This document shows positions 39,467-49,679 of a DNA stretch of 64,000 nt, piece after piece; positions within the stretch are counted from its first letter, which is position 1; each line of letters begins with the position of its first letter. The notes below the pieces were generated by a model. That model searched no databases. It was not told the origin of the DNA and worked only from the letters and a program-made list of their open reading frames with translations. The DNA comes from Debaryomyces hansenii CBS767 (Eukaryota > Ascomycota > Pichiomycetes > Serinales > Debaryomycetaceae): contig NC_006045.2 of assembly GCF_000006445.2 (NCBI RefSeq), forward strand, positions 992,001-1,056,000. Direction: 5' to 3'. The translations under genes and the position numbers were made by a program.

Positions 39467-41908
39467 ATGGTCAGCATATCCACGCTTGCCGGATATAACA
39501 AAAATGACATTCGGAATCTATTGTTGATATTACAGGAGTTTGTGATCACATACAAGGACAACAAGGTCAGTATCAACTACAAGTCGAGGCCGGTGGTGCT
39601 ATTTTTGGGTACGCTTGTGTCCACGGCTGGGTTGGGGGTTTTGTTCACGTTGAGGAGTTTGATTCACCAGTACTCCGATTATCAGTTGAATAGGAAGCAG
39701 AACCGTCCGTTTTTGATCAGACAATCGTCCACGATCTTGAAAAATGGTAGTCGGGAAATCTTTATTTCAAAGGGCAGGAATTCGACTACGAGGATCATAA
39801 TTCCGAAGCCCAACAAAGATCGGTACGCGGCCGACAAGTACTTGTACAAGAACTTTATGATCGATCAGAACTTGAAGACACAGAACAACTTATTCAACTC
39901 AAAGTTTTTGAACCAATTGATGATTATTTGGAGAATTTTGATCCCCCGCTTCTACTCAAAGAATACGTCGTTGTTGTTGTCCCAGTGCTTTTTCTTGATT
40001 TTGAGAACCTGGTTGTCGTTGTTGGTAGCGAAACTCGACGGGCAGATCGTGAAGAATTTGATCGGTGGTAATGGGAAGAAGTTTGCTCGTGATTTGATAT
40101 ACTGGTTATTGATTGCGTTCCCAGCATCTTACACCAATGCGGCCATTAAATACTTGACGAACAGGTTATCGTTGAGCTTCAGAACAAACTTGATTAGATA
40201 TGTGCATGACATGTATCTTGACAAGATGATGGTTTATTATAAGGTGTCACTTAATGAGTCTAGAATTCAAAATATCGACCAGTACATCACAAATGATATA
40301 ACTAAATTCTGTGATTCGATCTGTGGGTTATTTTCGAGTATGGGTAAACCCATGATCGACTTGATCTTTTTTGCGGTTTACTTAAGAGATACCTTGGGAA
40401 CCGGTGCATTGGTTGGTATTTTCAGTAATTATTTTTTGACAGCATGGTTTTTGAAGAAGAACACCCCGGCGTTCGGAAAGTTGTCTGCAACGGGTACTCA
40501 CCTTGAAGGTCAGTACTATAACCAGCACTTGAATTTGATTACGAACAGCGAGGAGATTGCGTTCTATAAAGGTTCGGTGATTGAGAAGTCTAAACTTAAA
40601 GAAACGTACCATGATTTATCGGAACACTTACGTGATGAAATTAATACAACCTTTGGTTATTCAGTCATAGAAGACTACATCTTAAAGTATACATGGTCTG
40701 CCTGGGGTTATGTCTTTGCTGGCTTGCCAGTTTTCCTTGAGGATTTCTGGAAGACAATACAACAAATGAGGAACAATGGACCGGTCGAAGAAGATAAGAA
40801 TGCCGCTGTTAATGAGAAGCAAAACATGAGGCAATTTGTTATCAATAAGAGATTAATGTTGTCGTTAGCCGATGCTGGTTCAAGATTGATGTATTCTATA
40901 AAAGACATCTCTGAATTAACCGGTTACACAGATAGAGTGTTTAATTTATTGACCAATTTACACGAGGTCCATTCACCTAGATTTGATTATGGCTCTAAAC
41001 AGGGTATTAAGGATATCAGAGGAACTATCCAGTCTAACTACTACGAAGGTATCAGATTTGAGAATATTCCTGTCATCATTCCTTCTACCAAGGGTTCCGA
41101 AAACAACAAATTGATCAACAAATTAAACTTCCTGATCAGTCAAAACAAAAACTTATTGATCTTAGGATCTAATGGGTGTGGTAAGACCTCGATTGCTAGA
41201 ATTATGGCTGGATTATGGCCATTATACTTTGGTTTGTTAAGTAAACCAGATGACGACGATATTTTCTACTTGCCCCAGAAAACTTACTTCAACAACGGGA
41301 ACTTGAGAGACCAAATCATCTATCCCCACAGTTACGACGACATGCTCGAAATGGGTTACAATGACGACCACTTATACCATATTTTAAGAGAAGTCAAGTT
41401 GGAATACTTGTTAACGAGAGAAGGAAATTTCAATGTCAAGAAGGACTGGAAGGATGTGTTCAGCGGTGGTGAGAAGCAAAGAATGAGTATTGCCCGGGTC
41501 TTGTTTAAAAACCCTAAGTTCGTCATCTTGGACGAATCAACCAACGCCGTTTCCACCGACGTGGAGGACTACTTATTTGAATTATTGCAGAAGAAAAAAA
41601 TCACCTTCATCACCTTGAGTCACAGACCTTTATTAATGAAATACCACGACTTCATTTTAGAGATAAAGAACTCCACCAGTACTGACGAAAATGACATGAG
41701 TGGCGTGAATTGGGAATTCCATGACTTGACGTCCGAGGAGAACTTGAAGAGTCTTGATCATGAGATTGACGAAATCAAACACAAGTTGTCCCAAGTTGAA
41801 CAATGGGAGTCGAGAAAAGACGATATTGAAAAATTTTTGGATGGTAAGTATGACGATATTGAAGAATCTACGGTAGAATTACCCCAAAATCATATCCCAA
41901 CCATCTAA
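39467..41908 (+). CDS. PXA2: Peroxisomal half-ABC transporter, ALDP family (Pxa2)
   Basis: An 813-residue half-transporter that, paired with Pxa1, imports long-chain acyl-CoA into peroxisomes for beta-oxidation. The membrane domain spans about 45-420, with the ALDP loop motif NSEEIAFYKG near 364. The nucleotide-binding domain has Walker A (GSNGCGKTS, near 567), signature FSGGEKQR and Walker B (FVILDES). DWKDVFSGGEKQR and STDVEDYLFELL are closer to Pxa2 than Pxa1 as I recall them, so the paralogue call is less sure than the family call. A C-terminal coiled stretch follows the ATPase domain. Confidence 0.88.
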   Translation: MVSISTLAGYNKNDIRNLLLILQEFVITYKDNKVSINYKSRPVVLFLGTLVSTAGLGVLFTLRSLIHQYSDYQLNRKQNRPFLIRQSSTILKNGSREIFISKGRNSTTRIIIPKPNKDRYAADKYLYKNFMIDQNLKTQNNLFNSKFLNQLMIIWRILIPRFYSKNTSLLLSQCFFLILRTWLSLLVAKLDGQIVKNLIGGNGKKFARDLIYWLLIAFPASYTNAAIKYLTNRLSLSFRTNLIRYVHDMYLDKMMVYYKVSLNESRIQNIDQYITNDITKFCDSICGLFSSMGKPMIDLIFFAVYLRDTLGTGALVGIFSNYFLTAWFLKKNTPAFGKLSATGTHLEGQYYNQHLNLITNSEEIAFYKGSVIEKSKLKETYHDLSEHLRDEINTTFGYSVIEDYILKYTWSAWGYVFAGLPVFLEDFWKTIQQMRNNGPVEEDKNAAVNEKQNMRQFVINKRLMLSLADAGSRLMYSIKDISELTGYTDRVFNLLTNLHEVHSPRFDYGSKQGIKDIRGTIQSNYYEGIRFENIPVIIPSTKGSENNKLINKLNFLISQNKNLLILGSNGCGKTSIARIMAGLWPLYFGLLSKPDDDDIFYLPQKTYFNNGNLRDQIIYPHSYDDMLEMGYNDDHLYHILREVKLEYLLTREGNFNVKKDWKDVFSGGEKQRMSIARVLFKNPKFVILDESTNAVSTDVEDYLFELLQKKKITFITLSHRPLLMKYHDFILEIKNSTSTDENDMSGVNWEFHDLTSEENLKSLDHEIDEIKHKLSQVEQWESRKDDIEKFLDGKYDDIEESTVELPQNHIPTI

Positions 41909-42044
41909 GTCGTTGTTTCTTCTACGACCCATATATTTATATTATATATTCTATATTTATTTATGAATTCACGATTATAAACCTATAAATTTTGTATTGT
42001 ATATAAAAAACGTTGTTTGCTCCTTAACGAGCTTAGGTGGCCAA

Positions 42045-42056
42045 TTTACGCGTAAA
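42045..42056. promoter_or_regulatory. MCB palindrome TTTACGCGTAAA before NAP1
   Basis: A 12-bp perfect palindrome centred on ACGCGT (42048-42053), 82 bp upstream of the NAP1 ATG. The core is the MBF site. G1/S control of a histone chaperone would be sensible, but it is inferred from sequence only. Confidence 0.45.
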
Positions 42057-42137
42057 ATAGATGAGTTGAAATTTTTTAATTAGGTAGTATTTTATCATCC
42101 ATAGCTCTTAATAATAATATAATTAGATCAATCAATC

Positions 42138-43355
42138 ATGTCAGAACCTATTAGAAGTAAACATGGAGATATTTCCAAGGCTCCAACGCCACAAAATACA
42201 CCAGCATCGCTTACAAATTCGTATTTGAAATCACAACCACCAACCGTATCGACCATCAACGAGGAAGAAAGCGGAAATGGAATCAGCTCGCAATTAGCCA
42301 ACAACCCAGCGTTATTATCGATGATTCAAGGTAAGTTGGGAACTTTAGTCGGTCAGCAAAGTGGATATATTGATTCGTTGCCAAAATCGGTCAAAAACCG
42401 TGTATTTGGATTGAAGTCGATTCAACAACAACAAATGAAATTGGAAGCCGAATTCCAAAAGGAGTTGTTAGTGTTAGAAAAGAGATTTTTTAAGAAGTAC
42501 GAACCATTGTACGAAAGAAGAAAGAAGATCATTAACGGGGACGAAGAACCAAGTGCAGGGGAAATCGAAGAGGGCGAAGCGTTGGACGAAGCCGACGAAG
42601 ATGAAGACGACGAAGAAAAGGACAAGATCGAAGAGGTCGAAGACCAGGGTGAAAAGGGTATTCCTGGTTTCTGGTTGACTGCCTTAGAGAACTTACAGAC
42701 GGTTTCAGAAACTATAACCGAGAGGGATAGCGAATTATTGAAGTACCTAAACGATATTAGAATGGAATACTTGTCTACACCAGGCTTCGAGTTGATCTTC
42801 GAATTCAAGGAAAACCCATACTTCTCCAATAACATTTTGACCAAGACGTACCATTACCAAGCCGAATTAGGATATTCGGGAGATTTTGTTTATGACCACG
42901 CTGATGGAAGCGAAATTAACTGGAAGTCCAAGGAAAACAACGTTACTATCAACATCGAAAGAAGAAAACAAAGAAACAAGACTACCAAGCAAACCAGAAC
43001 CATTGAGAAGTTGACTCCTAGTGAATCTTTCTTCAACTTTTTTGACCCACCAAAACCACCAAAAGTCGACGAATCGGAAAGTCAAGACAAGGACGAGGAT
43101 GAAAGCGAAGAAGAACAAGACGAAGACGAAGACTTGGAAGCAAGATTGGAATTGGATTACCAATTAGGTGAAGAAATAAAGGACCGTTTGATCCCAAGAG
43201 CCATCGACTGGTTCACTGGCGATGCAGTTGGATTCGGCTTCCCAGAAGACTTCGATCAGGATGAAGAATTCGGCAGCGAAAGCGAAGGCGACAGTGATGA
43301 AGATGATGACGACGAACCTCCAAAGGAAAATCCTCCAGAATGTAAACAACAATAA
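42138..43355 (+). CDS. NAP1: Nucleosome assembly protein Nap1
   Basis: A 405-residue histone H2A-H2B chaperone that also shuttles histones and binds B-type cyclin. The NAP domain includes LPKSVKNRVFGLKSIQQQQ, the long dimerisation helix (EAEFQKELLVLEKRFFKKYEP in part) and IPGFWLTAL. FFNFFDPPKPP and the strongly acidic C-terminal tail (from about 315, again from 380) are typical. An internal acidic stretch near 140-170 is also usual. The length is near yeast Nap1 (417). The tail is rich in GAA/GAT codons. Confidence 0.97.
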   Translation: MSEPIRSKHGDISKAPTPQNTPASLTNSYLKSQPPTVSTINEEESGNGISSQLANNPALLSMIQGKLGTLVGQQSGYIDSLPKSVKNRVFGLKSIQQQQMKLEAEFQKELLVLEKRFFKKYEPLYERRKKIINGDEEPSAGEIEEGEALDEADEDEDDEEKDKIEEVEDQGEKGIPGFWLTALENLQTVSETITERDSELLKYLNDIRMEYLSTPGFELIFEFKENPYFSNNILTKTYHYQAELGYSGDFVYDHADGSEINWKSKENNVTINIERRKQRNKTTKQTRTIEKLTPSESFFNFFDPPKPPKVDESESQDKDEDESEEEQDEDEDLEARLELDYQLGEEIKDRLIPRAIDWFTGDAVGFGFPEDFDQDEEFGSESEGDSDEDDDDEPPKENPPECKQQ

Positions 43356-44455
43356 GTAGTCGACTAGTTTAATTTATGTTTTAAATTCTTTGTACAACCG
43401 TATTTCCACTCCCAATGAAGATTGATCGCAAATGTTAGACTTTTCCGTATAGCACGTCTATACCCGTAGACACGATCCAGCCTTACAGAAGTCTCAGCGG
43501 ACTCTAGTCCCGCATCAGATTTCAGGTCTCGTAAGCTTGCCACAAACTACGAGGCTTTCAAGATCATCCAAATCTTTTCTTATACGACATCGACCTCTCC
43601 GCTCGTGATGCCTACTACAAGTACCCTACGATATTTATACACTATTGCAAAAATATGTTCTACTCCTATAACGTATGAGATGTGGTTATCTCAAAGATTG
43701 CTAAATTTTATTCTTCTTCATCCTTCTGGACATCCTTGCGTCGGCTTCTTAAGTGACAAGACGCCTACTATACTCGCCTGCAGATCTTATTATATTGATG
43801 CATAGTCTACGTCGTTTCCTATTCCTACCATATCCCTACTTCCTATTTTCATACACTAATACCACTTCTCACCACTCATTTGTGACCATAGCGTTCTCGC
43901 TATTCTTTCCTCGTTCCCTACACTCCGTATTAGCTGGGACAAATGGGGTTGGTACATACACCTACATAACTGTGCCCACAGTTCGCATTGCAGCAATTGT
44001 TCCTGGTGTAAGATGTTTCATGTCAATCGTTTCGGATATACGCCTTCATGTGATTAACTATTGGTTCTCATCGTATTGCACCCAAACATCAGTACCTTTT
44101 TTTCTATAACACGGTGCTCCAGCTCGTTATCGCAGCAAGCATCAGTCCAAAGGGGAATCCACAATATTACTTAAGGCAAGTACTCAACTGGTTTGTGGCA
44201 TGGATAAGGGGCTTGGTTAAGAGTGGGTGGCTGCATAAATATGGCCTAATGGTAAACAGGAAGAACAAGACAGGTACCACATTTGGAATTGCATGGTTTC
44301 TGGAATTTATTTTGCGAGATAATAAGATCTCTTGTGGGAGCATATATAAATACTTTACAATGCCCCCTTGGAACCGAAAAATAAATTAGGATTTTTCTAT
44401 ATTCTTTTGAACCATTAATATATTAATTTAATATTTATAGAGCAATAGTGTTAAG
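43356..44455. other. 1.1-kb spacer without a recognisable gene, relatively G+C-rich
   Basis: Open frames here mostly begin with GTG or resemble no family (for example 43605-43805). By eye 43441-43560 is about half G+C, unlike the A+T-rich spacers elsewhere. No tRNA, snRNA or snoRNA signature was found. An unrecognised structural RNA or decayed gene is possible. Confidence 0.4.
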
Positions 44456-45301
44456 ATGTCAGGAACAGTTAATAAGAGCACACCAAACAAGAGGTTTGAA
44501 TCGAAATCGATTAACCACATTCGTTCTTACTCCTCAGTCAAGCAGATTGAAGGATTTTTGTTATCATTTTCATTCGTAAACATTTTGTACCAATATACTA
44601 TTAGTGTTACTAATTTTGCTAACACCAAGTTGTCTTCGATTGGTGTCGTCTACGATAGTTTAACTTTTGTTGATGAAAAGTTTGATGGCATTGTTTTGTC
44701 GAAAGTTGATTGGGGTTTAAAAAAGGCACCATCTGGTGACCAGTTGAACCCAGCGGTATACGCAAAAGGGGCCTATAACTATGTTAATGCCAGTATTTTG
44801 AGACCAATTAACAATTTCATCTACAAAGCGGGTGATAAGGTTTTGCCAGCAACCGATCAAGAAAATAAGGCGGCTTTCAAGTTAGAGGAGTTAGACGAAT
44901 CATCCGAGGTATCTAAATTTTTCAAGATTGTCAATGAGTTTGTTTCTAGAGCCAAGACGTTTGTTTCTAACAAATCCAACGATGTGTCTAATAACTTGAT
45001 TTCCACTTATAACAATGAGTTGAACACCATGAACGACGAAGCATCTGTCTACAAGAAGAAGCTCGTGGCAAGCTACAATACCGGATACAGATTTGTGAGC
45101 GACGTCAACAACCAGACTCAAGAATACGTTGCTGATGTGGCTACTACCACCAGAAATAAGGCCGACTCGCTTATTTCTGATGCCAAGCAAGGCATTTCTG
45201 CCATTAACGAGAAGGCCAACGAAATCCGTAATGAGAGTGCTGAGTTATTGAACGGGTCGTCGAATTCCAATCAAGCACCAGTTGTCAGTGCCTCGGCATA
45301 A
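44456..45301 (+). CDS. PLN1: Perilipin-like lipid droplet protein Pln1 (Pet10)
   Basis: A 281-residue protein that coats and stabilises lipid droplets. SKSINHIRSYSSVKQIEGFLLSFSFV, the following FANTKLSS and DEKFDGIVLSKVDWGLKKAP form the perilipin-like N-terminal region of the Pet10/Pln1 family. The C-terminal half is a series of amphipathic helices (roughly 150-265). The length equals yeast Pet10 (283). A long TTTA repeat begins about 57 bp after the stop. Confidence 0.85.
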   Translation: MSGTVNKSTPNKRFESKSINHIRSYSSVKQIEGFLLSFSFVNILYQYTISVTNFANTKLSSIGVVYDSLTFVDEKFDGIVLSKVDWGLKKAPSGDQLNPAVYAKGAYNYVNASILRPINNFIYKAGDKVLPATDQENKAAFKLEELDESSEVSKFFKIVNEFVSRAKTFVSNKSNDVSNNLISTYNNELNTMNDEASVYKKKLVASYNTGYRFVSDVNNQTQEYVADVATTTRNKADSLISDAKQGISAINEKANEIRNESAELLNGSSNSNQAPVVSASA

Positions 45302-45360
45302 TCAAATGCCGTAGCTTATGATTAAGCCATTTGGGTGTTTACGGGTACCTACTTATCTAT

Positions 45361-45399
<39 letters not shown>

Positions 45400-46457
45400 T
45401 TGTGCTTCCGTTATTTATTTCTACTTAATTATTAGTACAACTCCTGTTTTACGGTTTTGGGTATTGTGATACTGCCTAACAATTTATATACCTATTAAAC
45501 TACTTATCAATGAATGTTATTGTGAAGTTAAATATATATACCCTATTATTCAATTGTTATTGTATTATCATTAGCTGCAAAATATCTGTAATTATCACAT
45601 GCTGATTCCGGGTTTATCAGCTCATCTTGACATTAACCACCTTCTTCACATGCTAATATTGATGTTTGAATTTTTCCTATGTCTTAGCCTAATTTGTTCC
45701 CCGAACAAGAGTGCAAGCGACCCGCCTGAAGTGAGTACCCTTTATCAAATATATGCAAGCACACGGAATACTAGGATTACAGGAAACCTAGTCAAAATTT
45801 TCGATTGCGCAGGTGCTCTCTATCAAGGCTTAAAGGTTGCTCTGCTAAAATTACCCTCCTACGACAGTGAGCAATATGTATACTCAATTACGGGAGCTCT
45901 TTCAAATACGAGGGAATGGCTTTAGCTCATGATATTTGTTTTCTAATAATATTAGGTATTAATATGCTTGCGAAAAATGGAATACAGAGTACGATGCGTG
46001 AACCTAGACCTTTCGAGCCTATTTTTAGCTAGAAGCACCGAATCCATTGTAACGGAACAATGTAAGTACAAGCAGATATATGCAACTTCTAAACGCACTC
46101 TGTATTGCAAGAATGTTTGCAGACACGGTTCTTAAAGATTTATCCAAATGTAGACATGGCACCTTCTTAATAAGTACTTCTCAAGAGAATTTGCCCGTAA
46201 ATATGGATAACGCGGTATGGGAAGCCTAAAAAGTGTCTATCCGTGGTCTCGCCTGCCGAATGGTCAACACCACAAACAAGTGGACGACTCTTTGTTAAGG
46301 TGATGAAAACCTTATCACTTTACTGGCATATTGCACGGCCATATATTGCAGAACTAATAGGTATTATGTGTACACTGATCATTTTCTAAGCTACGATGTT
46401 AGTGAAATTCTGCATTAATAGCTCATGGCACATGGCTCATTACTAATATTCTAAGGA
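45302..46457. other. 1.15-kb spacer with a TTTA microsatellite and a doubtful 108-codon frame
   Basis: The left part holds the tetranucleotide repeat. An ATG-initiated frame at 45599-45925 would encode 108 residues with a hydrophobic N-terminus that could be a signal anchor, but I recognise no family and do not call it. GTGATGA at 46303 and CTGA at 46374 suggest a C/D snoRNA, without pairing ends. Confidence 0.35.
45358..45401. repeat. TTTA microsatellite, about 11 units
   Basis: Uninterrupted TTTA/ATTT tetranucleotide repeat just downstream of PLN1. It probably lies in or near the 3' untranslated region and may differ in length between strains. Confidence 0.95.
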
Positions 46458-47402
46458 CTATATATGTATGAATTTTTTTATATAATCAATACCCCCAACG
46501 CATTCGGGTACTGTAATCTGATCAGGGCCTATGAGTTTGTGAACCTCGATTGCAACCTCGACGGTTCTGGGGTACACATCGTGTTCCAATATTAGGCCTT
46601 GACTTCCTTTTGTCTTCTTAAATCGTCCTATATCTTCGTAGATTTCTAATTCATGCTGATTGGACTTATCATCTTCGCTAATCAACTTCCAGTCGAAGGT
46701 GTCGAAGTCCCATACCACATTTTGCATCCCAAATTGTCTCACAATGGATCTGACTCTGTTATCGAGACCACCATATGGTGGTCTAAACCATTTTGGTAAA
46801 TGCCCGCAAGTAGCATTCATGGCCCAGATGGACCATTCAATTTGAGCAATTATCTGTTCGTTTGTTAGACTTGGTAAAAACTTATGTGACCATGTATGAG
46901 ATCCCATTATATGGCCCATTTGCAGAGTTTTGCGATAAATATCGGGAAAGAGAACTATGTTCACACCCAAGGTGAAGAATGTGGATTTCGATTTCAAGTT
47001 ATCAAGTAACTTTAATGTCATCAACGAAGGACCGTCGTCGAATGTTTGGGATAGTTTTGGACAGGTATATACGTCGTCAGCAGAGACACAATTATAACAA
47101 TCAAACGAGCATGTTTCGTGGTCATTAATGACTGGTTCACAGTGGCCGTTTCCATGTCGAGGTATTCCATCAGGAATAGAATTGACGTCTATGAAATCTA
47201 ATGGAATATATGGTGGATCCATTCCTGGCCATTCGGTAAGACCTGTGAAATCGGACAACCAACTAGGAAAAGGTAATCGGTTGGCCACGGGATTAGATTC
47301 CTTCTGAACTTCCGTATTTTCTACCTCATCGTCTTCGGAACTTTCGAAGTTAAAGGCAATTGCTTGCCCTATGAGGAGAACTATGTATATTAAGTACTTC
47401 AT
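46458..47402 (-). CDS. CDA2: Chitin deacetylase (carbohydrate esterase 4)
   Basis: A 314-residue secreted or wall enzyme that turns chitin into chitosan; in yeasts this supports spore-wall formation. MKYLIYIVLLIGQAIA is a signal peptide. The NodB domain shows motif 1 TFDDGPS (metal-binding Asp pair), motif 2 GSHTWSHK (His pair) and motif 3 RPPYGG. The length is close to yeast Cda1/Cda2 (301/312), and the choice of Cda2 over Cda1 is only nominal. Confidence 0.88.
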   Translation of the reverse strand: MKYLIYIVLLIGQAIAFNFESSEDDEVENTEVQKESNPVANRLPFPSWLSDFTGLTEWPGMDPPYIPLDFIDVNSIPDGIPRHGNGHCEPVINDHETCSFDCYNCVSADDVYTCPKLSQTFDDGPSLMTLKLLDNLKSKSTFFTLGVNIVLFPDIYRKTLQMGHIMGSHTWSHKFLPSLTNEQIIAQIEWSIWAMNATCGHLPKWFRPPYGGLDNRVRSIVRQFGMQNVVWDFDTFDWKLISEDDKSNQHELEIYEDIGRFKKTKGSQGLILEHDVYPRTVEVAIEVHKLIGPDQITVPECVGGIDYIKKFIHI

Positions 47403-47914
47403 TGTTAATAGTATAGAAAGAAGTCTATGAATAATAGTAAATTCATTGAATTTGTACTATTTATGGCTGCGAATTACAAAAATAATTACATTTTGATAAG
47501 TTATCCACAAACAACTAGAAAACACAATCAAATACTACTGCGAAATATTACAACAACTTTATCCTGAATGTAGATTATTATATAACGTATATTGTAGATT
47601 GAAAGTTAATCCAGTTATGAGGAAAATGCTCTCTTCGGTGGAAGCCCGAGGAGCAAAATCAGTGCAAATTGGATTGGCGCAACGCAAAATGCAAGCACCA
47701 ATCATCAAACATTCTACATAATTGACCCTCCCATATATATATATATATATATAGCCAGTGATCTGACAATGGTCGTGATTGATAGCAATCTGATAGTGAT
47801 CTAGTAATGATCTGGCACATAAAACGTAGTCGCGAGCAATCTAATAGAAGTAGTAAAGTCATAGAGAGGTATCCAGATTGCCGTGTAGTATGCCGAATCA
47901 AAGACACAATTCTA
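47403..47914. other. CDA promoter and gene-free spacer
   Basis: Contains a TA repeat (about 47732-47753) and, from 47757 to 47815, degenerate tandem copies of a GTGATCTGA-like unit. No gene is recognised. Confidence 0.45.
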
Positions 47915-48565
47915 CTACTTATTTAGCTTGTTCAACTCATTTAGTTTTTGCCTCAAGAGATCGTTTTCTTGCTTTAATCTATTATTTTCACTGACCAAAT
48001 GCCCGTTATCAAAAAATGATCCTGCCGGTGGTGCTTCGTTAGACGATCTTCTACGGCTCCTTTCACGTTCCACAGAATCAACCGAAGATGTACTGGATAC
48101 TACAGACAGCCTGTGGTCGAATGACGGCGATCTGAGTTGTGTCGGCATCACGCCGGTTTTCCACTGATGGAGTTCCTGTTTAAGCGTATTTATGTCCTTC
48201 ATGAGCTTTACTACAATTCCGTCCTGTTCTTTCTCCATAAGATCGATTATCTGTTCGTTGCTCAATTTGCGCAAGTTGGTAGAACCTTCCAGTTGGTTCG
48301 GACCGAGCTTATCGGCATCATCACCAACAATTGACCCATGTCTACTATGATTCGGGGACCTATTGTTCCTAACATTGGATAATGAACTAGCCAATCCATT
48401 ATTCTTTATACTGGATGATCTTCCGATCCGAATATCGTTATTTATGGTCGAAACTTTAAGCATATTCGGACTACCTTGGCCACCTTTCGGAGTTACAATA
48501 CTTCCATCTCCATTACTCGTAGCTAAGCTTGTAGCACTTGATTTGGGTGATACCACTTCTTTCAT
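47915..48565 (-). CDS. Small coiled-coil protein, function unknown
   Basis: A 216-residue protein from the ATG at 48565 (MKEVVSPKSSATS). A longer frame from the ATG at 48703 would add a hydrophobic 46-residue lead, which could be real but looks like transcribed leader. The body is Ser/Asn-rich and probably disordered. A helical block (LSNEQIIDLMEKEQDGIVVK, then LMKDINTLKQE) and a C-terminal leucine-zipper-like coil (NNRLKQENDLLRQKLNELNK) flank an Arg/Ser stretch (RERSRRRSS). I do not recognise the family. The block before the linker looks conserved enough to be a domain. Confidence 0.6.
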   Translation of the reverse strand: MKEVVSPKSSATSLATSNGDGSIVTPKGGQGSPNMLKVSTINNDIRIGRSSSIKNNGLASSLSNVRNNRSPNHSRHGSIVGDDADKLGPNQLEGSTNLRKLSNEQIIDLMEKEQDGIVVKLMKDINTLKQELHQWKTGVMPTQLRSPSFDHRLSVVSSTSSVDSVERERSRRRSSNEAPPAGSFFDNGHLVSENNRLKQENDLLRQKLNELNKLNK

Positions 48566-48998
48566 ATTGATTTGAATATATCTATATCTGTTTATAAATC
48601 TGTTAACAAGGAAAAGAAGAAAAAAAATATAAAATATTAATTCACTAAAAAAAAGTGATTTTGTTGTAGAAGAAAATCGGCCACAAACATTCTCAGTCTT
48701 CATTGATATGGCTTATCTCCACAATATTGATTGATAGGAATCCAGTTAGATTCTAGACTTTATGCTTATGACAAAAAATCACGATGCTTATGGGATCAAG
48801 AAAATAGAGTCATACATTATGGGTTCTAAAAGTATAAAGTCATACATCATGGCTATATAGTGGCGTATATGTTAATGCCGTAGTTAATGCCGTAGTATAT
48901 TATGAAACAGTCGACTTAATTGAGGTATCTACATTTGAACAAACACGATAACAACGTGTCTGTCGAGACTTATCAATAACCTCGATATATACACTGTA

Positions 48999-49244
48999 AT
49001 GAGTAGGTTATTACGTCGTGTAAAAAGTATGTCGTCAGACGAGATTGCTGCGGAATGTCATGACGACTATAGGAGAACAATTTTTAAGTGCTATGGGTTT
49101 AAGGATGCGATGAACCACAAGAGAAGGCTCGGCGCGGAGTTGAGGACACATTGCAACCGTGGAGAGATTTTGAAGAAAATAGAGCAAATATTAAAGTATA
49201 ATAGGAGTACTATTGCAGCTTGGTTCTTGGAACCTAAAGCATAA
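48999..49244 (+). CDS. Small basic protein, function unknown
   Basis: An 81-residue frame with its own ATG, MSRLLRRVKSMSSDEIAAE. It is basic at the N-terminus, could carry a mitochondrial targeting sequence, and has three cysteines without CX9C spacing. No family is recognised. The frame is not antisense to another gene and has balanced composition, which favours a real small gene, but I cannot confirm it. Confidence 0.35.
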   Translation: MSRLLRRVKSMSSDEIAAECHDDYRRTIFKCYGFKDAMNHKRRLGAELRTHCNRGEILKKIEQILKYNRSTIAAWFLEPKA

Positions 49245-49679
49245 GCAGAATTACATGATAGAATTTGCAACTTTACAGAACGGAAGTGAAATATCATGAC
49301 CTAGAGCATTGTTCGCTGATGTTGTGTTGGCCAGAGATGAGGCGAAGACATATGAATAAATCGATGAGTTTAAGGGGGGATACAGTGCCAGGAAGTGTGT
49401 AGTGGAACAGGGCTATGTTTGTCCCAAACGCCATACCGAAAATAGACATACTTCTATTGGACCTTTCGTTCTATAGATCATGCACTAAGTTTTCATTACA
49501 TATTACTACGTATTTTCTAGGCTATGATGATTATGAACAACCCAACAGGATTACAGAGAACTATGTTACGATCAGCTAGAGAATGTACATAACCAGTAAA
49601 GTCCGCGTTATTTAGGTACGTGTTTTAATGTATGCATGTATTATCTTATGTGCAATATAAATAGCATTGATACAGCTGA
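49245..49679. other. Gene-free spacer
   Basis: 435 bp between the small basic frame and the RTT109 3' end. No gene, RNA or repeat recognised. Confidence 0.5.

Noticed and set aside
43753..44389. Two plus frames (43753-44109, 44114-44389) as genes
   Set aside because: Both open with GTG, not ATG, and resemble no family.
46299..46380. C/D snoRNA candidate (GTGATGA at 46303, CTGA at 46374)
   Set aside because: The flanks do not form a terminal stem, and I find no rRNA-complementary guide next to box D or an internal D'.
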